Below are positions 46,437-55,022 of a stretch of 64,000 nucleotides of DNA, in pieces. Under the pieces are notes generated by a model. The model searched no databases. It was given only the letters and a program-made list of their open reading frames with translations, and was not told the DNA's origin. Source of the stretch: Glandiceps talaboti (Eukaryota; Hemichordata; Enteropneusta; Spengelidae); contig NC_135552.1 in assembly GCF_964340395.1 (NCBI RefSeq), positions 6,138,494 to 6,202,493 of the forward strand, read 5' to 3'. The translations under genes were made by a program, and so were the position numbers. Numbering within the stretch: the stretch's first letter is position 1; every line of letters begins with the position of its first letter.

Positions 46437-49400
46437 TAGCTTTATGTAAAATAATGGTAACCATAATCATATTCTAGGTAAAGACGTTCTGCAGTCTTCT
46501 CCAATTGCAATACACCGTGTGGTGTATGTAACAATGGCAGTTTGGTTATCAGCATTTAAGTATACATTTGGATTTATATCAGGTGAGTATCTACCTATGT
46601 AATTTCATCATACGTCCACTCCTCTTCCCTAAAGTCAACGTAGAGAAGACGAATTCTATATTTACGTGCACGATTTGGTGGATGGACAATAAATCGTGTT
46701 TCCTATGTTATATTGCTTGAGATTAAATTTAATATGACGACAACTGTATCAATACACAGCATTAGTTTTAAATAGCGCAAGAGAATTAACTAATATACAA
46801 TATAACTTAACACCTATTGCCAAATGTGTTAGTTTTTCAGATATTTAGTAGCAGTTTATGTCTGTATGTTGAACTTGACATCCTTTTATATACTTGTACA
46901 CGTACACGGTGGGAGTGCATGCGCAGCTGGTAGCAGACTCGTGTTTATGTTTAGAAAGGGGGTCATTTACGATAAATGTACTGAGAACAAGTGTCAGTAA
47001 ATTTACCCGAAATAAACATACCTGAAGTTTCCAACAAGACTACCTACCTACATATACTACCCATAGGATAGAGAAATAAGTATCTTAAGAAATCACGTTC
47101 AGGGACACATACAGCGAATTTCACAGTACCGTTCAGCTTTTCTGTTTGATTCAACCACGCAGAGAACAATAAGGAATTGGAGCAAGATCAAATTAGTACA
47201 GTTTTTTGGAACATTTTTTCTAGGTTAAATGAACTCAAAATGCTACCATACAGACACCAAATGCATTGAATTAAATTGAATTGAATTGGTCAGGATTGGA
47301 TTGGATTGAAGGAAAATATTGGCGCCCGAGTGTCTGCATGGAGTTGCAATACATTTAAATGATGTTGTTTTTCATTTAGACTATAAAGGTAGCAAAATAT
47401 GCGACATTAGTATTGATGTGTGGCATATGTACCTTTGGGGTTTCCTGTGGTTGTATCAAACAGAAAAGCTGAACAGTATTGTGAAATTCACACCGTATGC
47501 GTTTATGTAGAGCACTCAATCACCAGATAGGCAAATGTTTCAAATGCATGTATTCTTCGATGGAACACCAGGATACACAATTCAGTATCAATTTATTCTG
47601 TGTTTAGCGAGTTCATACTTGTTCGTGACAATGGTAGGGCGTCTCTGCTCTCTCTCAGATGACTGTCATTTTGGCTACATTGTAACACAAGACTGTTACC
47701 ATTGTGTACTGAAATTAAGACTGCTACTGACTACATGATAACATAAGACAACAACTGATGCAATTAGATGTGGGTAGGATGATTTTTATTGTAAAGCATA
47801 ACATTGAAAAAGCACAACAAAATACAACAACATGATAACATTCAGATTTGCTAAGAATTCGTACCATAAAAATAAAAGATACAGACAGACAGACAGACTG
47901 ACTGACAGATTTATGCAATCTTAAATTATAGAATTTCAATATTTATTAAATAACCGCTCATACTGTTTTGATGTCTTCTTTTTTAGCTGAGGTAGTGTGC
48001 AATGCTTCTGGTTTTGGTTTCAATGGCTATGATGAAAACGGTAAACCTAAATGGGACCTGCTGACTCCAATTCACTTCAGAAAATTTATGGTAAAGTCGA
48101 ACTTGACATCCTTTTATATACTAATACACATACAGTTCGTTTTCAAGAAATTAAAGTAGAGAACTTTCTTAAATTGTCATATTGTGACCGAAAATCAATG
48201 CGAACGTACTTCACGGCTAGGATGTGTTTCACGTAATTCGAATTTTGCCAATATCAAATATATTACTCCTACACAGTCATATAGTATTTTAGGCTTTTTC
48301 CTTCTTCATATGACAATGTTGCTCCACGGAATATCAAACGGTTAGTTGCTAGTTTAAAATACAATCATCACTGTTTAATAAACTAAGGTTTAAGAAGCTC
48401 AACCAATGTATTTGAGGTTTCTAGGTAAAATGTATCAGTGACATGACTTAATTATAACAGGGCAGTTGTCAAAAGATCCTGCCTGTACTGTGAGTAATTG
48501 ATAAAACGAGTCAACAAAACAAATGCCTTAACAAACTAGTCAAACACCATAGAGGCAACAAGACTTAGTATTATCTTCGCTTATACAAGAACTCCATGTC
48601 GGTCGATTGCCGGTGTATTGGTTGGGTGTACATGTCGTAAATGTCCTTGAACTACACATTTCGACATGTAATGTGGACCACACGTATCACAAGTAAACAC
48701 AAGCACTCAAACTATATATATGAATGGTGACATTTTAAATATATGGAAAATTAGCGACAGATGCATGCAAAGCCTGGACATGACGTATATATAGTAACTA
48801 TTTATGTTTACCACGTTTACAATTCACTTCATTGTATATGAATAACAAACTTTTTACACATTTTCAGTAGTTACCGTTTGTAATATATTGACTTGCTAAC
48901 AAAGACTTGGTCTATGTTGTGCGACCTTGTGTTTTCTAATAGGTTTCTCATTGGTGTGTGTGGTTTTTTTCTAATAGAAAACATAACTAGCCAATTGTTT
49001 TATTCACTAATTTCTCATCCATATGGCCAAGATGAAAATATGAGGTTTCATTCTCTGAATATTGACTTGTATATTATTTCAGATGTCAACCGATATCAAT
49101 GATAATATCGCCAGTTGGAACATCACTACTGTTCGTTGGTTGAAATATGTCTGTTATTATCGTGTACCTTATTACAAAATCCTATTGACAGTTTTACTGT
49201 CGGCTGTATGGCATGGATTTTATCCAGGGTACTATTGGGCACTTATGCTGAATACGTTTATTGGCCAGATGACATCGAGAAGGGTAGGTAGACGTTTTCA
49301 CATTTCCAAATTTTCATCCAATCAGATATGAGTTATGGTGCCATTTTCCGTATTAAAACTAGGCTGCGGTCAGAAATTACGGTGGGGACTGTGGAGAAAT

Positions 49401-49651
49401 TGGGTGGAGTCGTGAAATAAATTTGGGTTCGAAAGAGGGAATGAACATTCTGATGGTCTGAAAGGGGCCCACGAAATATTTTGCTCATGATTTGAACCAA
49501 ATTAAACCTCAGGAGCGGTAGTTTATTTTTTATGAGTAAATTCGACAATTTCTTGTGGCTTCGCCATAAAAAGTTCTAATATCTATATTAGAGTGTATGA
49601 GATGGGTGACTCATGCGAATGTTTTTGTGTATGCCTTAATCTCTCTTCCCC

Positions 49652-49690
<39 letters not shown>

Positions 49691-50954
49691 GTCTCTATCT
49701 CTTATGGAGGCTGAAGTTGATGATATTCCATTTCCATCGGGATAGTCTTGTGTACGACCTGAGTGCGATTCCGACAGTTGTCGAACAAAGTCGACCGAGG
49801 ACAGTATGCACTGAACACCTTGGAAATGTGTGAGTAGTGTAGCCCAAGGGAATAGTAGCTAGATTGACCACGGGATAGACGAACTGTACTCGCTTCTTTT
49901 GCGATTTTGTCAATTCATATATCAATTGCAAGATCAAGGGTATATTTAAAATAAATTGTGTATTTGTTTTCGCTGCAGGTGCACCAGTACATGAATCAAT
50001 TCAGCATTTTCAAAACAACATCGGGGAAATGGGTTTATAACGGTATTTTTTGGATCCTCAATACTATATACCTCCACTACATGACTTTGCCATTTTTGCT
50101 TCTCGACAACAACGAAATCATGCTGTATTACAGGTAAATCAATGTACTTTCACATTTGGCCTATGATCGGAAGATTGTTTTCAGTACCCAAACAAAATGG
50201 TTGCGAGTTGCACCTACTCAAAACGTTTGAAATGTTGGAAATATGTAGTATTTGAAAATTGGGATAAAACATCCTGATCTAGTTTAATGCACAAGTTATC
50301 ACACTTTTTAAGGGCGATCTGCATCGTTGCTTGCTGTCCTTATCTTTTTTTAAAAAAAACCTGAACAATATGGTTCTAGTACAGAACGTGTAATCTAAAT
50401 TGTGCAAACTCAGATTCAATGAACCATTGATTTATTTTGTAGTTCTTAATATCCTATCAGCAGCAATCAATGAAATAACCCCCTGCAATAGTCAGAGAAT
50501 CCAAGGCTCGATTATTTATTATTTGTAGTCACTGACGAGATTACTTTCAACAGTGATTGAATCGTATTCATCATATTTCCTATAATACGTTAGGCTTTCT
50601 AATATAAAGATCAGATTCGTATTGCCCATTTTATCCATACTTTTCTTTATTCAACCGTCATAAAACATGCGTACAGGTGTCTGAAAACAAAATGTTAATT
50701 AATAGCTCCTACGAGTAAATGTACATGCAATCTCAATAAAACTTGCCACCCTTTCCAATTTTCATTGGCTTTACACTTTTACGTTCCTTTGGGTTTTATT
50801 TTACAGATCTGTATATTTCTGTGGTCACGTGATATCGTTCTTGTTGATATGCATATTACCTAACAAGAAGACCAATAGGGAGACAACATACAGTGAAACG
50901 TCACCATCAATGACATATGGAAGTAAAGTCCTGGGTGCAAAAAAGGATCAGTAA
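34204..50954 (+). CDS. MBOAT-family lysophospholipid acyltransferase (MBOAT1/2-like), copy 1, complete
   Basis: Seen: 12 exons (34204-34260, 37335-37480, 38654-38821, 39950-40005, 41396-41450, 42159-42339, 45476-45566, 46478-46582, 47987-48090, 49083-49283, 49979-50133, 50807-50954) join in phase to 488 residues, a length close to vertebrate MBOAT1/2 (about 495-520). The product is strongly hydrophobic with many membrane segments. Landmarks: FIEGKH after the SYIFHF block (exon 6), [16 protein letters not shown] (exon 9), then WNITT and WHGFYPGYY (exon 10), the last carrying the invariant MBOAT histidine, and [13 protein letters not shown] near the C-terminus. Known: MBOAT1/2 and LPCAT3 transfer acyl chains from acyl-CoA to lysophospholipids in the endoplasmic reticulum. 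Inference: phospholipid remodelling. Motifs are mixed: the exon 10 block favours MBOAT1/2, while the FNG-KWD block also resembles LPCAT3, so substrate cannot be assigned. A tandem paralogue follows 3' of it. Confidence 0.93.
34261..37334 (+). other. MBOAT copy 1 intron 1, with transposon
   Basis: Collinear with copy 2 intron 1 (55023-56750) except for the transposon at 35283-36414 and small indels. Shared blocks include TATCGTTTTCCAACATG, GTCACAACACCACACTTTCA and TGGGTTCAGA. No further gene seen. Confidence 0.8.
35283..36414. mobile_element. 1.1 kb DNA transposon-like element with TTA target duplication
   Basis: Ends GGGACCGGTCAGTTTCTTCA (35283) and the inverse of GGGACTGGTCAGTTTCTTCG (ending 36414). 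TTA flanks at 35280-35282 and 36415-36417. Copy 2 has a single TTA at the same place (55952-55954), a clean empty site. The inside has about 235 bp tandem units and no transposase, so it is non-autonomous. Related in ends to the element at 22403-24575 and in body to the fragment at 33060-33941. Confidence 0.92.
37335..37480 (+). CDS. MBOAT copy 1 exon 2
   Basis: Reads [20 protein letters not shown] then LHP and [12 protein letters not shown], matching the FRIYLRP...VRHAVATIFG segment of MBOAT1/2 (first two membrane spans). TTACAG acceptor, GTAAGT donor; ends with two bases of a tryptophan codon. Confidence 0.93.
37481..38653 (+). other. MBOAT copy 1 intron 2
   Basis: Collinear with copy 2 intron 2 (56897-58002), for example GATCTAATTCCCTGATTCAC and GCATTCATTGAAGGAGTAAT in both. 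No repeat or exon seen. Confidence 0.7.
38654..38821 (+). CDS. MBOAT copy 1 exon 3
   Basis: Encodes about 56 residues including [20 protein letters not shown] and the hydrophobic [16 protein letters not shown], which fits the third and fourth spans. The GTACGT donor leaves two bases that join exon 4. The open frame past the donor is intron. Confidence 0.93.
39092..39470. mobile_element. Insertion with imperfect terminal inverted repeats in MBOAT copy 1 intron 3
   Basis: TAAGGCCTAAAAATGATTG and TTTGGTTCCGGTTAC at the left are mirrored by TAGGCTTAATAAAAAAATTG and GGTTCCGATTAC at the right. Copy 2 intron 3 (58171-58896) is collinear on both sides but lacks it. About 380 bp, non-coding. Confidence 0.65.
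39950..40005 (+). CDS. MBOAT copy 1 exon 4 (56 bp)
   Basis: Encodes [18 protein letters not shown], matching the GPLMIVTQKITTLAFQVHDG block of MBOAT1/2. ATCTAG acceptor, GTGGGT donor. A 40 bp minisatellite starts directly downstream. Confidence 0.93.
40016..41240. repeat. About 40 bp minisatellite in MBOAT copy 1 intron 4
   Basis: The unit reads CATTTACATACTAATACTGT followed by TCTTAGCATACTAACAGTGT, repeated about 30 times with substitutions. It can be viewed as two half-units of about 20 bp. The homologous intron of copy 2 has a shorter array. Confidence 0.95.
41396..41450 (+). CDS. MBOAT copy 1 exon 5 (55 bp)
   Basis: Encodes [17 protein letters not shown], corresponding to the hydrophilic LSAEQHRLAIK loop of MBOAT1/2. 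Between GACAG and GTAGGT. A CATA microsatellite begins about 10 bases after the donor. Confidence 0.88.
41461..41815. repeat. CATA / CAGA / CATG microsatellite in MBOAT copy 1 intron 5
   Basis: A compound tetranucleotide array on both sides of a CAGA block (41550-41590), with CATG units near 41718-41757. All long open frames here (YIHT, MYVC) are repeat artefacts. Copy 2 has a simple CATA array at 59609-59696. Confidence 0.97.
42159..42339 (+). CDS. MBOAT copy 1 exon 6
   Basis: Encodes 60 residues: [20 protein letters not shown], then [12 protein letters not shown] and a charged KIKTKDGKE loop. It matches KPSFLEYLSYLLNFMSVIAG, GP and DYIAFIEGKH of MBOAT1. TTACAG acceptor, GTAAGT donor, phase 0 end. 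Confidence 0.95.
42611..44360 (+). mobile_element. Dispersed repeat inserted in MBOAT copy 1 intron 6
   Basis: Begins AAAGGTTCAGTAGTG with a TCTG/TG tract (42648-42733), continues with two or three 130 bp-spaced paralogous modules (CAGATTGG.CTGAA.TTTG.TGG), then a tandem array, and ends near CATTGGCGCTAATTTAAC. The 28760-29025 copy shares both ends. Copy 2 intron 6 lacks it. No coding capacity seen. Confidence 0.75.
43290..44260. repeat. About 115 bp tandem repeats inside the intron 6 element
   Basis: Each unit includes GCAACAAGACCACGCCCATA, GCAACAGC.AAATGATCACG, TATATTGCAAAGATAACAAC and AGAGATTAATAGACAAATGA. About eight units, diverged by scattered substitutions. Confidence 0.9.
44764..44930. 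repeat. CA / AAAC / AAAT microsatellite
   Basis: Compound array in MBOAT copy 1 intron 6: CA, then CAAA, then ATAA (44826-44874), then CAAA. Minus-strand LFICLF/YLFI frames are artefacts. Confidence 0.97.
45302..45382. repeat. TTTA microsatellite
   Basis: About 20 TTTA units, just upstream of MBOAT copy 1 exon 7. Copy 2 has TTTG units (61009-61045) at the homologous place, so the locus persists while the unit changed. Confidence 0.97.
45476..45566 (+). CDS. MBOAT copy 1 exon 7
   Basis: Encodes [20 protein letters not shown] and IKGVL: one membrane span. TTTCAG acceptor, GTAAGT donor. This is the exon that differs most from copy 2 (11 of 30 residues by eye). Confidence 0.9.
45647..45740. repeat. 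AT microsatellite in MBOAT copy 1 intron 7
   Basis: Pure AT array. Further AT arrays in the same intron lie at 45953-46000, 46050-46122 and 46364-46435. Copy 2 intron 7 has CATA arrays instead. Confidence 0.97.
45814..45945. repeat. Near-perfect 132 bp palindrome between AT arrays
   Basis: Arms of 65 bases (45814-45878 and 45881-45945) are inverse copies with a two-base centre and one mismatch seen (TTTCACGC against TTTAACGC). The sequence starts CACAAAATACACAAGTTATG and centres on GATCTTCGGACGAAGATC. It could extrude as a cruciform. GTGTATTTTGTGTGT and related phrases repeat downstream (46004-46045). Confidence 0.93.
46478..46582 (+). CDS. MBOAT copy 1 exon 8
   Basis: Encodes [20 protein letters not shown] then [11 protein letters not shown], like the FPARLCYLYVVMQASKPKYYFAW block of MBOAT1 with its lysine before the aromatic pair. 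TCTAG acceptor, GTGAGT donor. Confidence 0.9.
46583..47986 (+). other. MBOAT copy 1 intron 8
   Basis: Collinear with copy 2 intron 8 (61691-63070). A block at 47310-47520 (GCATGGAGTTGCAATACATT, ACAGAAAAGCTGAACAGTAT) is retained at 62415-62630, but its short open frame is not: the two translations diverge and carry indels. A CAGA tract lies at 47882-47904. Confidence 0.75.
47987..48090 (+). CDS. MBOAT copy 1 exon 9
   Basis: Encodes [20 protein letters not shown] followed by [20 protein letters not shown]...WD is a core MBOAT1/2/LPCAT3 motif. TTTTTTAG acceptor, GTAAAG donor, phase 0 end. Confidence 0.95.
48091..49082 (+). other. MBOAT copy 1 intron 9
   Basis: The first part is collinear with sequence after copy 2 exon 9 up to the window end (63175-64000). 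No exon or repeat seen. Confidence 0.7.
49083..49283 (+). CDS. MBOAT copy 1 exon 10 (catalytic histidine)
   Basis: Encodes 67 residues. [20 protein letters not shown] leads to [18 protein letters not shown], matching WNIQT...WL..VCY.RVP and LSALWHGVYPGYYFTF of MBOAT1/2. WHG holds the invariant histidine, and the N of WNI is the other residue proposed as catalytic in the family. Confidence 0.96.
49284..49978 (+). other. MBOAT copy 1 intron 10
   Basis: Contains a GC-richer stretch (49360-49420, GGTGGGGACTGTGGAG) unlike its surroundings, possibly a repeat fragment, and a CTGT microsatellite at 49651-49690. Confidence 0.6.
49979..50133 (+). CDS. MBOAT copy 1 exon 11
   Basis: Encodes [20 protein letters not shown] then a hydrophobic [15 protein letters not shown], like the late membrane spans of MBOAT1/2 (APFVMLAVEPTISLYKS). 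GCTGCAG acceptor, GTAAAT donor. Confidence 0.92.
50134..50806 (+). other. MBOAT copy 1 intron 11, nothing recognised
   Basis: AT-rich intron with canonical borders. No repeats, open frames or RNA structures were noted. Confidence 0.6.
50807..50954 (+). CDS. MBOAT copy 1 exon 12 (C-terminus)
   Basis: Encodes [20 protein letters not shown], a polar tail and a TAA stop at 50952-50954. This matches SMYFYLHIISLLIILFLPMK. The tail ends GAKKDQ; a dilysine-like K-K near the end is compatible with ER residence. Confidence 0.93.
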
Positions 50955-51669
50955 ACACTATTGTCTGTGGTGTTCATAAAGTTCGATTGTTGAGCTTCAA
51001 TGTTGATATTTGTGTACATCGTATATCATTATGCCAATCAATCATGTTAACGAGACACACTAAGATGGTAGATCTCTCTATTGTTTCTACCTACACAAAT
51101 ATTAGAGTTAAACACCTCAGACCTTAACACAAGCAATATTATCTCTCATCAATAATGGACAGTATGAACATTTGCCCACAAACAAAGATTGGAATCCTTC
51201 ACCATTACCCAAGAGGCTGCTTACTTGAATGTTTATTCATTTAATATCTTTCAACCAATGTGTTTAGCTTTCCAGCTGAAGTTGAGCTTGTACTTGTTCG
51301 GATTACCGAATAAGTTGTAAAGCACTATAATTGTATTGTGTACATATATAACAAGAACTCTAGTCTGACATTTCTGCCTTGAGCACATTTGTATTGCTTA
51401 AAGCTATCACAATTCCTTCGTCTTGACAAATATAACGAATGTCTAGACCAAAAGGTTGTTTGTAATAGATGTGACGTCATCCCCAGGTTATCCCATAAAC
51501 CCCTGCACAACATTTCAAAATGGCTGAACACATGTCAAGTGCAGTAGAGCTTTTTTTACAAGATTTTGATGTTGCATCATTTTATTAACCAAAATCATAT
51601 GTAACATGATAGTAGTGATAAATGGAAGTGTACAGAAGGCAGAAATAGGCCTGACAGGATTTTTCCTTT

Positions 51670-51784
51670 AATAAAGCAAAAAAAAAAATCTGTGACTACC
51701 TTTCTGAATCATATTACAAATGACAATGTGCATGCCCCTAGCATATATTAATTTATTGTTCTTGATGTGTACATGTACAATAAA
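51670..51784 (+). other. Candidate polyadenylation signals of MBOAT copy 1
   Basis: AATAAA at 51670-51675 and 51779-51784, the second followed by a GT-rich stretch (AGGTCAGTAGTTTGTTG). These would give a 3' UTR of about 0.75-0.85 kb. Assignment is by position only. Confidence 0.4.
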
Positions 51785-53430
51785 GTAGGTCAGTAGTTTG
51801 TTGATAAAATTTACATTTTTACATGAATTGTACAAAATTTGCAATATTATAAATTTGGCACGAATAATCTATCATCTACACACCCTTCAAAACATCGCTA
51901 CCAACTATCAAACAAATTTGATAAATGCGTTTAGAGTTGAAAATTTTGACCCAATAAAACTTTTACAAATGTGAATATTTACATCATCAATAATACCTTA
52001 ACTCATGGGACATTACGTTTTTGACACAGAGCTAGACATATTTCAACTCTAGACTAACAATAACAGAGACACAATGAAAACAGCAGGATCCTTTGCCAAA
52101 TCACATTGAACACTGATAAGCATTGCCATTCTTTTACAGTGCAGTAAAATCTAATGAAAACTTTACACATGTCATGGACTTGCTGATTTTAATGGCTGCA
52201 ATTGTTTATTTTTTAACTGATAATCAACATTTCAACTTGACTACTTCTACATCCCCATGTGCATGACACCTATGTAATTGTTTTTATTATATTGCATTAG
52301 AAGTTGTCTGGGGATGTGTATGAAAAATGTCATGTCACATGAGCGAAAGACAAAGCCTACATCACTGTAGCTATATTATGATTTGAACAATTTCCAACCT
52401 ATAAACACTCAGGTACGGTTCACAACACACATCATGTCAGTCAGTATTAACAGAAGTCATTTTGTTTACTATACTGAAAGACCCAAAACTCAGTGATCAA
52501 TGACCAAACACCAAAATTGACAAAGCAGGTGACAAAATATTTTTACTTAAAAGTTTATCATCTTTATTGCTCTTTCAGTCATGTATTTTTGATAAATCAG
52601 CTACTAACAGTTTGGCAAATACTGTTAGAGTGGCAAATATTTGACCAAAATAACGTTGATGCTAGAAACAAATTGTTACTGGCAGTGTATTTCCTATCAA
52701 TGCTGAGTGTTAACTTAATGTAATAAAACTTAAGATATAACAATTAAACTTTATTTGATAATGAACATTAGAATATCATCACAAATTAGAATACTGTTTA
52801 CACCTCATAAAAGCAAAGTAAAGCATTTTCTGTATGTACCTGATTGATTATAGCATCCATATCAAGTATTCAAGTATACTACTGTTTCATTTGCTAATTG
52901 ACCACATTAGAAAGGCCTAATGCTAGGCATGTAAATAAATAATCTGAAACAGTATACTTTTGCACTTACTATGAATGCTATAAATGAGTGTAGCATAAAA
53001 AGAAAGTGCTTTACTTCAGTGTTACTCGTTGTATTGGTACACAACCAAGTAACTTTTTACCATGTCTAATTATTTCAAGTTCCAACGTTAACCTTTACTG
53101 AGATTATCACAAATCATTTGAAAGATTTACATTATTACAAACTGTAGTTAAAGACATGCAGTGTCTTACATAATTGCAATGATTATTTTGAATAAAGTAA
53201 AACAAATGTTTAATTTCAAAATACTTCTGACACTGCTTTCTTGGAAGGAATGCTTCTTACAAATGACTTGTTATGTACGGAAAGAAACATTCTTGATTGC
53301 AATGCTCTGAATACAATGTAAATGTCTTCTCTGTCTTTTGGATACAAATGCTGTTTATTAAATTGGTAATAAGTTGATAATATATAACAAAGGGAATTGT
53401 TTATTACTTGGTATACATACAAGCAGGTGG
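51785..53430. other. Gene-free region between MBOAT copies
   Basis: AT-rich. Short open frames on both strands without resemblance to known proteins. Nothing supported as a gene. Confidence 0.5.
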
Positions 53431-53780
53431 TGATATAAAACCTTGACTGACAACCAGCAACTAGGTATTGATGCAAAACCAGGTGATCATGTAAAACCAG
53501 GTGCTGACTGATAACCTGGTGTTCATATAAAATCAGGTGTTGACTGACAACCAGATGCACATGTAAAACCCGGTGTTGACTGATAACCAGGTGCTCATAT
53601 AAAACCAGATGCTTACTGACAGCTAGGTGTTTAACAACTAGGAGTTGAGGTAAAACCAGGTGTTTAAGAAATTGGTGTTCATTTAGAACCAGGTGCTGAC
53701 TGACAACCAGTTGTGTAACAAGTAAATATAGATGTAAAACCAGGTGTTGACTGACAACTAGATGTTTAACAATCAGATAT
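53430..53780. repeat. Minisatellite with AAAACCAGGTG units
   Basis: AAACCAGGTG and GACTGACAACCAG alternate about a dozen times with a spacing near 18-20 bases (joint unit about 37 bp). The minus-strand HLVLH frame is a by-product. Confidence 0.9.
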
Positions 53781-53975
53781 TAAGCTATGAATCACCACTG
53801 AAGATGTTGTTTTTGTGAGTTGTGAAAATTACATTCACTTTCACATGTTCTGTTTACAAAATCCTTGTCAAGACGGAAACTGCATCAACATTGGCATTTT
53901 GTTTGAACACATGCAACATTGTCTGTGTCTAGATCTGTTCCTGTCTCTCTTTTATTAATATACCTCTCTTTATTT

Positions 53976-54101
53976 TCACTTCCTGAATCTCCTAAAAATT
54001 GGACATACATGTGATCCGCCTGTAGACTTAGACTTGTACTCCACGTAGACGTGATCATCTGCTCCTGACATTGAACTCATACTACCTACACGACGTACAA
54101 C
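53976..54101 (-). CDS. Possible terminal exon of an unrecognised minus-strand gene
   Basis: On the minus strand, CCCTCTACAG is followed by 41 codons and TGA (53976-53978). The frame reads [20 protein letters not shown], then [20 protein letters not shown] and K. An AATAAA signal (53969-53974) starts right after the stop. The polar, serine-rich and basic composition looks like a cytoplasmic tail. No upstream exon was recognised on the minus strand between here and 64000, so the gene either spans MBOAT copy 2 in antisense or is a relic. Confidence 0.35.
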   Translation of the reverse strand, partial: VVRRVGSMSSMSGADDHVYVEYKSKSTGGSHVCPIFRRFRK

Positions 54102-54844
54102 CTGTAGAGGGAGACATAGAGAAAATGTCATCATAAAAGTCTGAAATTAATAATGTGGTCCATTATGCAAGAGAGGTAAAGTTACGGAATCCTGTGACAA
54201 ATACACGAGTATTGGTGTAGAGTGCTTGTGGTATTCTCAGCTGCTATACTTTCATGAACAAAATGAAAATGTAGCAAAAATCACAGCAAGCACGAAGATA
54301 AATATCCTGAGTGACTACTCTCTAGTACTCACACAACAGGGGATTCTATAGTAACAAATTTCATAAAACACAATTGTGTGTTAAACGTGATTTATAGCGC
54401 GCCCCAATGGTAGATATTTTCCACCCTTTTTTTCATCAGCTGATTTTTGCTAATTATTCTTTCCATTCTCGTTATCATTTTTCGTGTTTACCCCATTTGT
54501 TGTTCCTTTCTCTCAAATTGAAGCAATATATATAACTTATGTTGGTTAACACATCTATGTCTAATTTTAAATAAACATTTTCATTAAATATTTCATAATG
54601 TGCACTGCTACGACATTACTCAATTTTCGACAAAAATTGACAACGTTATAATTATCTTAAATTTCTAGTTTTGAGGAAAAACCGTAGGTTTCGCAAAATA
54701 CGTCAGATATGTTGCACTTTGAAAGATTGAATTTCGAGCCCTAAGTAGGATTTCAACAGATTGGTGATCGCGCACATTGATGGTTATTAAGCACGTGCCG
54801 ACGTCTCTACATGAGTACATAAATGACATGCGCAGACAAAATGT

Positions 54845-54965
54845 CACTTGACCGACCGTGACCTTTTAAAGTATCGACCATTTCAATAGTACCACAGTAG
54901 TTTGTTTCGTTCGTCTTGTGAACACAAAGCTCAGGACTACGCACTGTCGTTGAACATTCATCACA
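54845..54965 (+). promoter_or_regulatory. Conserved 5' flank of MBOAT copy 2
   Basis: Retains the TGTCACTTGACCGACC, TGACCTTTTAAAGT and CAGTAGTTTGTTT blocks seen at 34105-34165 before copy 1, while the stretch just before the ATG has changed (CATTCATCACAATG). In-frame TGA at 54951-54953. Whether it still drives expression cannot be told. Confidence 0.35.
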
Positions 54966-55022
54966 ATGGCGTTCGGGTTCTTAATTATATTAGCAGGTAT
55001 GGCAAAGGTGCCTATAGCAGAG
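54966..55022 (+). CDS. MBOAT copy 2 exon 1
   Basis: Encodes [19 protein letters not shown], one residue different from copy 1 (G for D at 11). GTGAGT donor, in-frame TGA 15 bases upstream. Confidence 0.85.

Noticed and set aside
47319-47510. 63-codon frame [15 protein letters not shown]... as a conserved small protein in MBOAT intron 8
   Set aside because: The copy 2 equivalent (62421-62648) shares the start but then shifts frame by indels, so selection on protein is unlikely.
53216-53560. 114-codon minus-strand frame with HLVLH/HQYLV repeats
   Set aside because: Produced by the AAAACCAGGTG minisatellite.
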